A DNA stretch of 64,000 bases from Sphingomonas faeni (GCF_003053745.1 NZ_QAYE01000001.1:986752-1050751); one strand, 5' to 3'; positions 1 through 9,872 are shown, numbered from the stretch's first letter. Numbers and translations are program-made. Notes: generated by a model not told the origin, from the letters alone.

Positions 1-1
1 C

Positions 2-1876
2 GACTTCTTCGATTACGCGAACGGTGGCTGGGTGAAGACCACGCCGATCCCCGCCGATCGCTCGTCCTACGGCATGTTCCACGTCCTCCAGGACCTGTCG
101 CTCGAACGCACCCGCACGATTCTCGACGTCTCCGCAAAGACGCCCGGCGACAAGGTCGGCGATTTCTATTCCAGCTTCATGGACGAGGCCGCGGTCAACG
201 CGAAGGGCGCTACCCCCGTCAAGCCGATGCTCGCCGCGCTCAAGGCGACCAAGGACAAGACCGCGCTCGTCACCGAGATCGCCAAGCTCCAGCGCATGGG
301 TGTCGGTGGTCTCGTCGGCGTCGGCGTTCAGCAGGACGACAAGGATCCGACCACCTACGTCGTGAGCCTCGGCCAGAGCGGCATCGGCCTCCCCGACCGC
401 GACTATTACCTCAAGGACGACGCCAAGCTCGCCACGATCCGTACCGCGTACCAGGCGTATCTCACGCGGATGCTCACGCTCGCCGGCGAGCCCAACGCCG
501 CCACCCGCGCTGCCGCCGTGTTCAACATGGAGAAGGGCCTCGCGACCGCGCACTGGACGCGGATCGAGAGCCGCGACGCCGACAAGACCTACAACAAATG
601 GACCGCCGCCGACTTCGCTGCAAAGGCGCCGGGCTTCCCCTGGGCGCAGTACATTACCGCGATGGGCGTCAACGGTCGTCCGTTCTACCTCGTCGCGCAG
701 CCGAGCGCGGTGACGGGCGAGGCGAAGGTCTTCGCCGACACGCCCGTCAACGTCCTCCAGGACTATGCGATGCTCAAGGTGCTGCGTTCGTACGCGCCGT
801 ATCTGTCGAGCGATTTCGACAAGACCAACTTCGCGTTCTACGGCACCACGCTGTCGGGCACGCCGGAGCAGCAGGTCCGCTGGAAGCGCGGCGTCTCGAC
901 CGTGTCGGGCGCGATGGGCGAGGCAATCGGCCAGCAATATGTCGCGAAGTATTTCCCGCCCGAGTCGAAGGCTGCAGCCGACGATCTCGTGAAGAACGTC
1001 ATCGCGGCGATGGGCGAGCGTCTCCGGAACCTCGAATGGATGGCGCCCGAGACCAAGACCAAGGCGCTCGCCAAGCTAGCCGCCTTCACGCCGAAGATCG
1101 GTTATCCAGACAAGTGGCGCGACTATTCCGCGCTCCAGATCCAGCGCGGGGATCTCGTCGGTAACGTCGCGCGAGCCAACGCGTTCGAATACGACCGCGA
1201 CCTGAAGAAGCTCGGCCAGCCGATCGATCGGGCCGAGTGGTTCATGACGCCGATGACGATCAACGCCTACGCCAACCCGACGATGAACGAGGTCGTCTTC
1301 CCGGCCGCGATCCTGCAACCGCCGTTCTTCGATCCGAAGGCGGACCCGGCTGTCAACTACGGCGGCATCGGCGCGGTGATCGGCCACGAGATCAGCCATC
1401 ACTTCGACGACCAGGGCCGCAAATACGACCTCAACGGCAAGCTCACCGACTGGTGGACGCCGCAGGACGTCGCGCGCTTCAAGGTGTTCACCGATGCGCT
1501 CGTGAAGCAGTACGACGCGTACGAACCGCTCCCCGGCCAGCACATTCAGGGCGGCCTGACGCTCGGCGAGAACATCGCCGACTTGGCGGGCCTGACGGTC
1601 GCCTACGACGCGTATCACAAGTCGCTCGGCGGCAAGCCCGCGCCTATCATCGACGGCACCACCGGCGACCAGCGCTTCTATTATGGCTGGGCGGGCGTCT
1701 GGCGCAGCAAGTTCCGCGACGCCGCGCTCCAGCAGGCGTTGCTGTCCGACCCGCATTCGCCGGGCCACCAGCGCGTCCTCACGGTTCGCAACCTCGACCC
1801 CTGGTACGCCGCGTTCGGCGCCAAGCCGGGCGAGGCCAGCTACCTCGCCCCCGCCAACCGCGTCCGCATCTGGTAA
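2..1876 (+). CDS. M13 family metallopeptidase (5' end outside window)
   Basis: Zinc endopeptidase of the neprilysin/PepO (M13) family, expected to be secreted and to cleave peptides outside the cytoplasm. The reading frame is open to the left edge (it begins DFFDYANGGW, a normal internal M13 segment), so the signal peptide and true start lie upstream. Visible are the zinc motif GHEISHHFDD (HExxH), the third-ligand segment ENIADLAG and the NAYANPTMNEVVFPA substrate-binding stretch. It ends in VRIW, where many M13 members have a C-terminal CxxW. It is a close paralogue of the next gene (long identical stretches), which suggests tandem duplication. Family certain, substrate unknown. Confidence 0.93.
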   Translation, partial: DFFDYANGGWVKTTPIPADRSSYGMFHVLQDLSLERTRTILDVSAKTPGDKVGDFYSSFMDEAAVNAKGATPVKPMLAALKATKDKTALVTEIAKLQRMGVGGLVGVGVQQDDKDPTTYVVSLGQSGIGLPDRDYYLKDDAKLATIRTAYQAYLTRMLTLAGEPNAATRAAAVFNMEKGLATAHWTRIESRDADKTYNKWTAADFAAKAPGFPWAQYITAMGVNGRPFYLVAQPSAVTGEAKVFADTPVNVLQDYAMLKVLRSYAPYLSSDFDKTNFAFYGTTLSGTPEQQVRWKRGVSTVSGAMGEAIGQQYVAKYFPPESKAAADDLVKNVIAAMGERLRNLEWMAPETKTKALAKLAAFTPKIGYPDKWRDYSALQIQRGDLVGNVARANAFEYDRDLKKLGQPIDRAEWFMTPMTINAYANPTMNEVVFPAAILQPPFFDPKADPAVNYGGIGAVIGHEISHHFDDQGRKYDLNGKLTDWWTPQDVARFKVFTDALVKQYDAYEPLPGQHIQGGLTLGENIADLAGLTVAYDAYHKSLGGKPAPIIDGTTGDQRFYYGWAGVWRSKFRDAALQQALLSDPHSPGHQRVLTVRNLDPWYAAFGAKPGEASYLAPANRVRIW

Positions 1877-1910
1877 CGACGACCCCGCCGCATACCCCGA
1901 CCTTGCACCA

Positions 1911-2007
1911 CCCCGGCGAAGGCCGGGGCCCAGTTGGGGGACAGACGTAACGGCGGACTGTCCCCCATTACCGAGACCTTTCCAACTGGACCCGGCCTTC
2001 GCCGGGG
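1911..2007. repeat. Palindromic repeat family A, copy 1
   Basis: A ~97-bp interspersed inverted repeat. The outer arms are CCCCGGCGAAGGCCGGGG and its complement, followed inward by a CCCAGTTGGGG-type second stem and a variable centre. It lies between the two tandem M13 peptidase genes. Five more copies of nearly the same length occur in intergenic positions of this window. No coding capacity; resembles REP/BIME-type elements. Confidence 0.85.
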
Positions 2008-2051
2008 AGGCGTGTTGGTGGGTGATGCCAACGAAATTCTAGGAGAACCCC

Positions 2052-4100
2052 ATGAAGTCCTTCATCGTCGCCGGCCTGCTCGCCGCAACCGCCATCACCG
2101 GCGTCACCGCCGCCATCTCGCAAACGGCTGAGCCAACGCTAGCCGCTCCCGCAGCCCCGACCGGCGCGCAATACGGAACGTTCGGCTTCGACGAGAAGGG
2201 CATGGACAAGACCGTCCAGCCCGGCGACGACTTCTACACCTTCTCCAACGGCAATTGGTCCAAGAACACCCCGATCCCCGCCGACAAGTCGAACTACGGC
2301 TCGTTCAATCTCCTCTCCGACCTTTCCGAGACGCGCACCCGCGGCATCCTAGACACCGCCGCCAAGGACCCCAACTCGAAGATCGGCCGCGCCTACGCGA
2401 CCTTCCTCGACACCGGCACGATCGAGGGCAAGGGCCTAGCCCCGATCAAGCCGTGGCTGTCGAAGATCGCCGCGCTGAAGGACCGCGCCGGCTATCCCGC
2501 TCTCCTCGCCGAGGCAGACCGCGCCGGGATCGGCGGCCCGTTCGGCGGCGGCGTCGGCCAGGATGACAAGCTCCCTGAGCAATACGCGCTCTCGCTAGGC
2601 CAGTCCGGCCTCGGCCTCCCCGACCGCGATTACTACCTCAGCACCGACCCGAAACTGGTCGAGGCGCGCAACGCCTACCGCGCGCACATCGTCAAGATGC
2701 TGGGCCTCGCCGGCGAACCCAATGCCGAAGCCCGCGCCACCGCATTGCTCGCGTTCGAAGCCGAGATCGCCAAGGTCAGCTGGACCCGCGTCGACAGCCG
2801 CGACGCCACCAAGACCTACAACAAGATGACCGTCGCCGATCTCGCCAAGCACGCCCCCGGCTTCGATTTCGCCGCATATTTCAAGGGCATCGGCACGCCC
2901 GTCCCGACCGTCATCGTCGCCCAGCCCTCCGCGATCACCGGCATCGCCAAGCTCGTCTCGACCGCGCCGATCGGCGTCCTCAAGGACCAGCTGATCCTCC
3001 GCTCGCTCGACGGCTATGCGGACGTCCTCCCCAAGGCGTTCGACGCCGAGCAGTTCGCGTTCTACGGCACCGTCCTCGGCGGCACGCCCGAGCAGGAAGC
3101 TCGCTGGAAGCGCGGCGTCCAGTTCACCTCGGGCGCGCTCGATGACGAGGTCAGCAAGCTCTACGTCGCGCAGTATTTCCCGCCCGAGACCAAGGCCGCC
3201 GCCGACAAGCTCGTCAAGAACGTGCTCGCCGCGATGGGCCGCCGGATCGACAAGCTCGAATGGATGGCGCCCGAGACCAAGGTGAAGGCGCACGCCAAGC
3301 TCGCCGCGTTCACGCCCAAGATCGGCTATCCGAGCCAGTGGAAAGATTTCTCCGGCCTGACGATCACGTCCGGCGATGCGTTCGGCAACGAATGGCGCGC
3401 GAACGAATGGCAGCACCAGGACAATATCTCCAAGCTCGGCAAGCCGTTGCAGCGCTGGGAGTGGGGCATGACGCCGATGACGGTGAACGCCTATGCCAAT
3501 TTCGGCATGGTCGAGATCGTCTTCCCCGCCGCGATCCTGCAACCGCCGTTCTTCGATCCGAAGGCCGACGACGCGGTCAACTACGGCGGCATCGGCGCGG
3601 TGATCGGCCACGAGCTGAGCCATCATTTCGACGACCAGGGCTCGAAATACGATGCAAAGGGCCAGCTCACCGACTGGTGGACGGCCAAGGACATCGCCGG
3701 CTTCAAGGCGCTGACCGGCAAGCTCGGCGCGCAGTACGACGCGTACGAACCGCTCCCCGGGATGCACGTGAAGGGTCAGCTCACGATGGGCGAGAACATC
3801 GCCGATCTCGCGGGTCTCACGGTGGCGTACGACGCGTACCACACCGCGCTCGGCGGCAAGACCGCGCCCGTCCTCGACGGCTTCACCGGCGACCAGCGCT
3901 TCTATCTCGGCTGGGCGCAGGTCTGGCGCCGCAACTACCGCGAAGCCAACCTTCGCAACCGTTTGCTGACCGATCCTCACTCGCCGTCGCAGCAGCGCGC
4001 GTGGGTCGTGCGCAACCTCGACCCCTGGTACGCGGCGTACAAGCCGACGCCAGGGCAGAAGCTGTACCTGACGCCGGAGCAGCGCGTTCGGATCTGGTAA
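2052..4100 (+). CDS. M13 family metallopeptidase, secreted
   Basis: Full-length 682-residue M13 zinc metallopeptidase. It starts with a signal peptide (MKSFIVAGLLAATAITGVTA), so it acts in the periplasm or outside; an AGGAG ribosome site precedes the ATG. The peptidase N-domain covers roughly residues 50-430 and the catalytic domain the remainder. The zinc motif is HELSH at about 520-524, with the third ligand Glu near 581 in ENIADLAG. The C-terminus is VRIW. It is paralogous to the preceding truncated-by-window gene and separated from it only by a palindromic repeat. Family PepO/neprilysin; natural substrate cannot be read from sequence. Confidence 0.95.
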   Translation: MKSFIVAGLLAATAITGVTAAISQTAEPTLAAPAAPTGAQYGTFGFDEKGMDKTVQPGDDFYTFSNGNWSKNTPIPADKSNYGSFNLLSDLSETRTRGILDTAAKDPNSKIGRAYATFLDTGTIEGKGLAPIKPWLSKIAALKDRAGYPALLAEADRAGIGGPFGGGVGQDDKLPEQYALSLGQSGLGLPDRDYYLSTDPKLVEARNAYRAHIVKMLGLAGEPNAEARATALLAFEAEIAKVSWTRVDSRDATKTYNKMTVADLAKHAPGFDFAAYFKGIGTPVPTVIVAQPSAITGIAKLVSTAPIGVLKDQLILRSLDGYADVLPKAFDAEQFAFYGTVLGGTPEQEARWKRGVQFTSGALDDEVSKLYVAQYFPPETKAAADKLVKNVLAAMGRRIDKLEWMAPETKVKAHAKLAAFTPKIGYPSQWKDFSGLTITSGDAFGNEWRANEWQHQDNISKLGKPLQRWEWGMTPMTVNAYANFGMVEIVFPAAILQPPFFDPKADDAVNYGGIGAVIGHELSHHFDDQGSKYDAKGQLTDWWTAKDIAGFKALTGKLGAQYDAYEPLPGMHVKGQLTMGENIADLAGLTVAYDAYHTALGGKTAPVLDGFTGDQRFYLGWAQVWRRNYREANLRNRLLTDPHSPSQQRAWVVRNLDPWYAAYKPTPGQKLYLTPEQRVRIW

Positions 4101-4185
4101 GAGTTTCCCTCGGATAGCGGGGGGAGCGGAAACTGGGCGCGTCTTTCTGAGGAAAGCGCTCAAGGCAGCCCAGGCCCCAACGATC

Positions 4186-4290
4186 CCCCCTCCCTGGCAG
4201 GGAGGGGCAGGGGGTGGGTCGGCCGCTTGGGGAGGGCATCGTCCGCCAACGGGCCGACCCACCCCCAACCCCTCCCTTCCAGGGAGGGGA
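4186..4290. repeat. Long inverted repeat (family F)
   Basis: Inverted repeat made of CCCCTCCCTGGCAGGGAGGGG on the left, a GGGTGGGTCGGCC-type inner arm, a short spacer, and the complementary arms on the right ending CTTCCAGGGAGGGG. It forms a very GC-rich cruciform just downstream of the second M13 gene and may act in termination. One copy seen here. Confidence 0.7.
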
Positions 4291-4330
4291 GCAGAAAGAC
4301 CGCCGTCGGTCGCGGGGCGGTGACACCCAG

Positions 4331-4405
4331 TTCCCCCGCGAAAGCGGGGGCCCAGGATCAAAAACGCTACCGCCCGTAACCCTGGACCCCTGCTTGCGCG
4401 GGGGG
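4331..4405. repeat. Palindromic repeat family B, long form, copy 1
   Basis: Inverted repeat starting TTCCCCCGCGAAAGCGGGGG, followed by CCCAGGATC, a central spacer and the complementary arm. Same family as the copies at 10279, 12554, 15711, 23670 and 46272. The stretch between the M13 gene and cckA (about 550 bp) holds only this repeat, the family F repeat and a family A copy; no gene is visible there. Confidence 0.8.
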
Positions 4406-4445
4406 CGGTGGGGGAGTGACCTGCGGCCCCCATCCAAGACGACCA

Positions 4446-4543
4446 CCCCGGCGAAGGCCGGGGCCCAGTTGGGGGACGTTGCTGACGGCGTTCGGCGCAT
4501 CGTTACTACCACCGTTCCAACTGGGCCCCGGCCTTCGCCGGGG
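4446..4543. repeat. Palindromic repeat family A, copy 2
   Basis: Arms CCCCGGCGAAGGCCGGGG and CCCCGGCCTTCGCCGGGG with CCCAGTTGGGG / CCAACTGGG inner stems; 98 bp, about 100 bp upstream of cckA. Confidence 0.85.
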
Positions 4544-4647
4544 TGGCGATTTCTTCTGGGGAACGGTCGCCTGCGATACGAGTACCCCCCCAACACCACC
4601 GCATCCCGCTTGACGCCCAACCCCGCAACAGCGGATGACTCCCCGCA

Positions 4648-7029
4648 ATGGCATCGCTCGCTTTACCCACCCCCGCCCGCAACGCAGCATTCGTCGCCAT
4701 AGCCTCGGGCGTCGCCGCCGCCGCGATCGTGCTGCTGCTCGTCGGCAGCTGGATCGCCGCCGCCGGGTTCTTCGCCGCGGCCGTCATCGTCATCGGCGCG
4801 CTGATCGCATGGCGCCTGCTCAATCCCGTCGCCAAGGACGCGCCGCGCCCGGTCGACTGGGACCTCACCCGCACCGTCGCCGAAGCCGGCACCGACGCGC
4901 TCGCGATCACCGACCGCGCCGGGCGGCTCGTCTGCGCGAACGACGCCTACGAAGCGCTGTTCGAAGGCTTCCCGACACCCCCCGGCCTGCCGCTCGACGA
5001 AGCCGGCAACGCAGCGCTCGCCGACGCCGGCCGCTCCGCCTGGCGCGACGGCACCGCGCAGGTTGACCGCCTCAATGCCCGCGGCGTCTGCCTTTCCGCG
5101 CAGATCGCGCGCGCTGGCGACGACGCCGACATGCTCGTCTGGCGCTTCGTCACCGCGCAGGAACACGACCTCGCCGAGACGCTGGCTGCGTTGCTGACCG
5201 GCCCGACCGGCGACCGGCTCGGCGGCAGCGGCATCATGGCCGCGTTGCTCTCCCCCGACGGCCGCGTCCGCACCGCCAACCGTGTCCTCCGCGCGAGGGC
5301 GTGCGGCGACGAATACGACTCGATCGAAGGTCGCGATTTCGCCCGCTTCCTCATCACCGACAGCCGCGGTCTCGTCCGTTTCGAACGCGAGGGCCTCGAA
5401 GGTACGCCACTTCGCGTCCTCCAAATCCCGTTCCTCGACGGCGACGACGCCCCCGTGCTGGTCGCGCTGCTCGACGAGGAGGAGAACGCCCCCGCACTCG
5501 GCGCCAGCGCCTCCGCGCACGTCCGCAGCCTCGTCAGCATGATGCCGTTCGGCATGGCGTTGGTCGATCGCGACGGCCGCTTCCTGCAGATGAACGACTC
5601 GTTCCTCCGCGCCGCCGGCGTCAATGCGGTCGCCCCACCGCTCTATCCGGGCGATCTCGTCGTCCGCGAAGACAAGGCCGCGGTCGCCGATGCGATCCGC
5701 AAGTTCGCGAACGGCGCTACGCACTCCGCCGACATGGCGGTCCGCCTCAAGGACCACCCCGACGAGCCGGTCGCGCTCACCATCGCCGGCGCGCGCGGAT
5801 TGGGCGACGCGGCCGTGCTGCTCAGCCTCAAGGACAATAGCGAGGAAAGCCGCCTGAAGCGTGAGGTCGCGCAAGCCACCAAGATGCAGGCGGTCGGCCA
5901 GCTCGCGGGCGGCGTCGCGCATGATTTCAACAACATCCTGACCGCGATCATCGGCCATTGCGACCTGATGCTGATGCGCCATTCGCCCGGCGACAGCGAT
6001 TACGACGACATCCAGCAGGTCCGCACCAATTCGAACCGCGCCGCCAGCCTGACCCGCCAACTGCTCGCCTTCTCGCGCCAGCAGACGCTCCGCCCACAGA
6101 TCCTCCAGCTTCCCGACGTCGTGTCGGAGGTGTCCAACCTGCTCAAGCGGCTGATGGGCGAGAACGTCCGCCTCGATATGACGCATGGCCGCAATCTCGG
6201 CCCCGTCCGCGCCGATCCCGGCCAGCTCGAGCAGGTCGTCGTCAACCTCGCGGTCAACGCGCGCGACGCGATCGTCTCGGCGAACGCGCGCGGTGGCGGC
6301 GTGCTGACGATCACGACGCGCGCCGTCCCCGCATCCGAAGTGCGCGAGATGGCGTCGGATATCCTGCCAGTCGCCGACTATACCGCATTGATCGTCCAGG
6401 ACACCGGCACCGGCATCCCGCCCGACGTGCTGCCCAAGATCTTCGAGCCGTTCTTCACCACCAAGGAATTCGGCAAGGGCACCGGGCTCGGCCTCTCGAC
6501 CGTCTACGGCATCGTCAAGCAGTCCGGCGGCTACATCTTCGCCGACAGCAAGCCGGGGCAGGGTGCGACCTTCTCGATGTACCTGCCGGTCCATTCGGCG
6601 CCCGCCGCGACTCGTCCCGTGGTCATCAAGCCCGCGCCGAAGCCCGTCGACCTGTGGGGCACGGGCACGATCCTGCTGGTCGAGGACGAGGACATGGTCC
6701 GCGCCGTCGCGGAGCGCGCGCTGACGCGGCAGGGATACACAGTGCTGACCGCGGAAAACGGCGAGATCGCGCTCGAAGTGCTGGAGAAACACGGCCGCCC
6801 CGACCTGCTCATCAGCGACGTCGTCATGCCGCAGATGGATGGCCCGACGATGGTCCGCCACGCGCGCGAGAAATTCCCCGACCTGCCGATCCTGTTCATG
6901 TCGGGCTATGCCGAGGAGCAGCTGCGCAAGTCGATCGACCTCGACAACGTCGCGTTCCTGCCGAAACCCTTCTCGGTCCAGGAACTGGCCGAAGCGGCAC
7001 GAGACGTGCTGGCGACGCACCGAGCCTAA
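4648..7029 (+). CDS. cckA: Hybrid sensor histidine kinase CckA
   Basis: Inner-membrane hybrid kinase at the top of the CckA-ChpT-CtrA cell-cycle phosphorelay of alphaproteobacteria. The 793-residue protein has two N-terminal membrane helices (about 10-60), a PAS-rich region (about 70-400), the HisKA dimerisation domain with the typical CckA signature VGQLAGGVAHDFNN (phosphorylated His near 425), an HATPase domain (DTGTGIP, GTGLGLSTVYG) and a C-terminal receiver domain with phospho-acceptor Asp near 724 (LLISDVVMP) and the KPF lysine. In the family it switches between kinase and phosphatase. The ATG has only a weak ribosome site. The next gene follows after 59 bp on the same strand. Confidence 0.93.
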   Translation: MASLALPTPARNAAFVAIASGVAAAAIVLLLVGSWIAAAGFFAAAVIVIGALIAWRLLNPVAKDAPRPVDWDLTRTVAEAGTDALAITDRAGRLVCANDAYEALFEGFPTPPGLPLDEAGNAALADAGRSAWRDGTAQVDRLNARGVCLSAQIARAGDDADMLVWRFVTAQEHDLAETLAALLTGPTGDRLGGSGIMAALLSPDGRVRTANRVLRARACGDEYDSIEGRDFARFLITDSRGLVRFEREGLEGTPLRVLQIPFLDGDDAPVLVALLDEEENAPALGASASAHVRSLVSMMPFGMALVDRDGRFLQMNDSFLRAAGVNAVAPPLYPGDLVVREDKAAVADAIRKFANGATHSADMAVRLKDHPDEPVALTIAGARGLGDAAVLLSLKDNSEESRLKREVAQATKMQAVGQLAGGVAHDFNNILTAIIGHCDLMLMRHSPGDSDYDDIQQVRTNSNRAASLTRQLLAFSRQQTLRPQILQLPDVVSEVSNLLKRLMGENVRLDMTHGRNLGPVRADPGQLEQVVVNLAVNARDAIVSANARGGGVLTITTRAVPASEVREMASDILPVADYTALIVQDTGTGIPPDVLPKIFEPFFTTKEFGKGTGLGLSTVYGIVKQSGGYIFADSKPGQGATFSMYLPVHSAPAATRPVVIKPAPKPVDLWGTGTILLVEDEDMVRAVAERALTRQGYTVLTAENGEIALEVLEKHGRPDLLISDVVMPQMDGPTMVRHAREKFPDLPILFMSGYAEEQLRKSIDLDNVAFLPKPFSVQELAEAARDVLATHRA

Positions 7030-7088
7030 ACCGGGCTGACCCGAACAAGATGTTGGCAAGTCGTAACAATCCCGACTATGCGCATGAC

Positions 7089-7439
7089 ATGACCGCTCCC
7101 CAGCAGATTCTGATCGTCGAAGACGAACCGTTGATCGCCATGATGCTCGAGGATTTTCTCGAAGTGCTGGACAAGGGTGTGGCGGGCTCCGTCGACACCG
7201 TCGCTGATGCGCTCAAGCGGATCGAAGAGGGCGGCGTCGATGGCGCGATCCTCGACGTGAACCTGCGTGGCGGCGAGAAGAGCACCGCGGTCGCCGAGGC
7301 GCTGGCGGCAAAGGGCGTCCCGTTCGTCTTCGCCACCGGCGGCGGCGATGATGGCGTCGCGCCAGAATTTCGCGACCGCCCGCGATTGCAGAAGCCCTTC
7401 ACGATGGACGGCGTCGCTAAGGCCCTCGAAGGCCTCTGA
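7089..7439 (+). CDS. Single-domain response regulator, FATGUY-like
   Basis: A 116-residue stand-alone receiver domain with no output domain. It shows the acidic pair in IVEDEP, the phospho-acceptor Asp56 (AILDVNL), a PFVFATGG segment at about 78-85 and the conserved Lys in LQKPF. The PFxFATGY signature defines the FATGUY receivers known in sphingomonads (SdrG type, general stress signalling); here the Tyr position is Gly. Such proteins act by protein-protein contact or as phosphate shuttles. Start chosen at ATGACCGCTCCC because the receiver fold begins there; a longer version from 7050 would add a non-conserved leader. Sits directly behind cckA and may be co-transcribed. Confidence 0.85.
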   Translation: MTAPQQILIVEDEPLIAMMLEDFLEVLDKGVAGSVDTVADALKRIEEGGVDGAILDVNLRGGEKSTAVAEALAAKGVPFVFATGGGDDGVAPEFRDRPRLQKPFTMDGVAKALEGL

Positions 7440-7453
7440 TTTCCTTTCGACCA

Positions 7454-7497
7454 GGAGAGGGAAGGGTCCCGCCGCAAAGCGGTGGGAAGGGTGAGGC
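7454..7497. repeat. Partial copy of repeat family E
   Basis: GGAGAGGGAAGGG, then CCGCCGC...GCGGTGGGAAGGG and GTGAGG, matching half of the larger repeat found at 41071-41218. Lies just after the response regulator stop codon. It shares the 7440-7762 gap with a family A copy; nothing else is recognisable there apart from the ilvD leader. Confidence 0.55.
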
Positions 7498-7558
7498 CCA
7501 AGCTGTGTAAATATACGTGCGAGAGTCTGGCACAGATATTTCGCGCATAAGACGCCCC

Positions 7559-7656
7559 CCCCGGCGAAGGCCGGGGTCCAATTGGGGGACGGCAGTAACG
7601 ACGGTCGGTCGTCAGTCACCATGGCCTTTCCAATTGGACCCCGGCCTTCGCCGGGG
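7559..7656. repeat. Palindromic repeat family A, copy 3
   Basis: Arms CCCCGGCGAAGGCCGGGG and CCCCGGCCTTCGCCGGGG with CCAATTGGGG / CCAATTGG inner stems; 98 bp, about 105 bp upstream of ilvD. Confidence 0.85.
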
Positions 7657-7762
7657 AGGTGACCGGTTTCGGTCTCATCCAAAACACTGCGCCGCATCCA
7701 GGCGCAAAAATCGACGCAACTCTCTTGCGCAAATACCCTCTCCCGCGACATAGGCGTTCGCC

Positions 7763-9484
7763 ATGACCCGCACATTCGATAAATCGCGCCTGCCGAGCCG
7801 CCACGTCTCCGTCGGCCCGGAGCGCGCCCCGCACCGCAGCTATTACTACGCGATGGGCCTCGACGAGGAGCAGATCGCGCGCCCGTTCGTCGCACTCGCG
7901 TCCGCCGGCAACAATTCCGCGCCCTGCAACACCACGCTCGACGCGCAGGCCGATGCCGCGCAGGCCGGCGTCATCCAGGGCGGCGGCATGCCGCGCCGCT
8001 TCAACACGATCACCGTCACCGACGGCATCGCGATGGGCCATCAGGGCATGAAGGCCTCGCTGGTGAGCCGCGAAGTCATCGCCGACTCGGTCGAGCTCTC
8101 AGTCCGTGGTCATTGCTACGACGCGCTCGTCGGGTTCGCGGGCTGTGACAAGTCGCTCCCCGGCATGATGATGGCGATGCTCCGCCTCAATATCCCGTCG
8201 GTGTTCGTCTATGGCGGCTCGATCCTGCCCGGCCGCTATCAGGACCGCGACGTCACCGTCGTCGACGTGTTCGAGATCGTCGGCAAATACGCCGCCGGCG
8301 CGTGCCCGCTCTCCGAGGTCCACGCGATCGAGAAGGTCGCCTGTCCCGGCCACGGCGCGTGCGGCGGGCAGTATACCGCAAACACGATGGCCTGCGTCGC
8401 CGAGGCGATCGGTTTGTCGATCCCGAACAGCAACATGGTGCCGGCTCCTTACACCACGCGCGAACAGATCGCCGTGGCGGCGGGCGCGCAGGTCATGGAG
8501 TGCCTGGCCGACAATATCCGCCCGCGCGACATCTGCACGCGCGAGGCGTTCATCAACGCCGCCCGCGTCGTCGCCGCGACCGGTGGCTCGACCAACGCCG
8601 CGCTGCATCTCCCCGCAATGGCGTCCGAAGCCGGGATCGAGTTCGACCTGTTCGACGTCGCCGAGATCTTCAAGACAACGCCGTACATCGCGGACCTCAA
8701 ACCCGGTGGGAAGTACGTCGCCAAGGACATGTACGAGGCCGGCGGCGTCTACATGCTGATGAAGACGATGCTCGCCGGCGGTTTCCTCAACGGCGATTGC
8801 CTGACGGTGACCGGCAAGTCGCTGGCTGAGAACATCGGCCAGGTGACGTGGAACCCCGACCAGAAGGTGATCTACGACATCAAGACCCCGCTGACGCCCA
8901 CCGGCGGCGTCGTCGGCCTGCGCGGTAGCCTCGCCCCCGATGGCGCGATCGTGAAGGTCGCGGGCATGCACCGCCTCCAGTTCTCGGGCCCGGCGCGAGT
9001 GTTCGATTGCGAGGAGGACACCTTCGCCGCGGTCGAAAACCGCGAGATCAACGAAGGCGAAGTCATCGTCATCCGCTACGAAGGCCCCAAGGGCGGCCCC
9101 GGCATGCGCGAGATGCTGTCGACCACTGCCGCGCTCTACGGCCTCGGCATGGGTGAGAGCGTCGCGCTGATCACCGACGGGCGTTTTTCGGGCGGCACGC
9201 GCGGCTTCTGCATCGGCCATGTCGGCCCCGAAGCAGCGGACGGCGGCCCGATCGCACTGGTCAAGAACGGCGACATCATCCACATCGACGCCGAAGCTGG
9301 GACGATCGACCTCGACGTTCCCGAGGACGTGATGGCCGCGCGCCGCGCCGCGTGGGTGCCGCGCACCAACGATTACGGGTCGGGTGCACTCTGGCGCTAT
9401 GCGAAGACCGTCGGCCCCGCGTACAAGGGTGCCGTCACGCACCCTGGAGCGGCAGCCGAAACCCATGTCTACGCGGATATCTAA
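7763..9484 (+). CDS. ilvD: Dihydroxy-acid dehydratase
   Basis: Dehydrates 2,3-dihydroxy-isovalerate and 2,3-dihydroxy-3-methylvalerate to the 2-oxo acids, a late common step of valine, leucine and isoleucine synthesis; cytoplasmic Fe-S enzyme. The 573-residue protein has the expected cluster cysteines in [18 protein letters not shown] and [14 protein letters not shown], and a C-terminal [16 protein letters not shown] segment. Length is normal for the IlvD branch. It is clearly distinct from the related Edd of this window (606 residues). Its last 20 nt overlap the start of the lipoprotein gene. Confidence 0.95.
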   Translation: MTRTFDKSRLPSRHVSVGPERAPHRSYYYAMGLDEEQIARPFVALASAGNNSAPCNTTLDAQADAAQAGVIQGGGMPRRFNTITVTDGIAMGHQGMKASLVSREVIADSVELSVRGHCYDALVGFAGCDKSLPGMMMAMLRLNIPSVFVYGGSILPGRYQDRDVTVVDVFEIVGKYAAGACPLSEVHAIEKVACPGHGACGGQYTANTMACVAEAIGLSIPNSNMVPAPYTTREQIAVAAGAQVMECLADNIRPRDICTREAFINAARVVAATGGSTNAALHLPAMASEAGIEFDLFDVAEIFKTTPYIADLKPGGKYVAKDMYEAGGVYMLMKTMLAGGFLNGDCLTVTGKSLAENIGQVTWNPDQKVIYDIKTPLTPTGGVVGLRGSLAPDGAIVKVAGMHRLQFSGPARVFDCEEDTFAAVENREINEGEVIVIRYEGPKGGPGMREMLSTTAALYGLGMGESVALITDGRFSGGTRGFCIGHVGPEAADGGPIALVKNGDIIHIDAEAGTIDLDVPEDVMAARRAAWVPRTNDYGSGALWRYAKTVGPAYKGAVTHPGAAAETHVYADI

Positions 9485-9872
9485 GCAAACCCGGTGCCTT
9501 GTGATGCTTCTCTCGCTCCCGCTCGCAGCGTGCGGGCGGGGGCAGCCGGGCAGCGAACAGGTCGCGGCAAAGCAGCGCACCGAAACGGCGAGCGACACCC
9601 GCATCCCCTGCGCGCAGGGTGACACCGCGTTCGCGTCGACCTGCACGATCGAGCAGGCGCAGGGCAAGAACGGCCTAGTCCTGACGATCCGCCATCCCGA
9701 CGGAGCCTTCCGTCGGTTGCTGGTAACGCAGGACGGTCGCGGCGTGATAGCCGCGGACGGCGCCGAAGTCGCGAAGGTCACGATCACGGGCACGGACGGC
9801 ATCGAGGTCGCGCTCGGCGGCAACCGCTATCGCCTCCCGGCCACCGTCAAGGGTACGACGAAGCCCTCATGA
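9465..9872 (+). CDS. Small predicted lipoprotein
   Basis: 135-residue protein with a lipoprotein signal: positive n-region (STRISKQTR), hydrophobic stretch VMLLSLPLA and lipobox LAAC, so Cys at about 24 would be lipidated. The mature part is short and polar, with a GDTAFASTC segment and a second Cys; no known domain recognised. The start is taken at ATGTCTACGCGG, inside the end of ilvD, because translation from there gives the clean signal peptide. The stop overlaps the start of the NAD(P)HX repair gene by four bases (ATGA), so the two are translationally coupled. Function unknown. Confidence 0.72.
   Translation: MSTRISKQTRCLVMLLSLPLAACGRGQPGSEQVAAKQRTETASDTRIPCAQGDTAFASTCTIEQAQGKNGLVLTIRHPDGAFRRLLVTQDGRGVIAADGAEVAKVTITGTDGIEVALGGNRYRLPATVKGTTKPS

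Noticed and set aside
2595..4433. Long antisense frame opposite the second M13 gene and adjoining repeats
   Set aside because: Reads through palindromic repeats and shows no protein family features.
4663..7059. Long open frame (798 codons) antisense to cckA
   Set aside because: Composition typical of antisense in GC-rich DNA; no domain; cckA on the plus strand is unambiguous.
8099..9823. Long antisense frame opposite ilvD and the lipoprotein gene
   Set aside because: No domain, crosses two real genes, no ribosome site.
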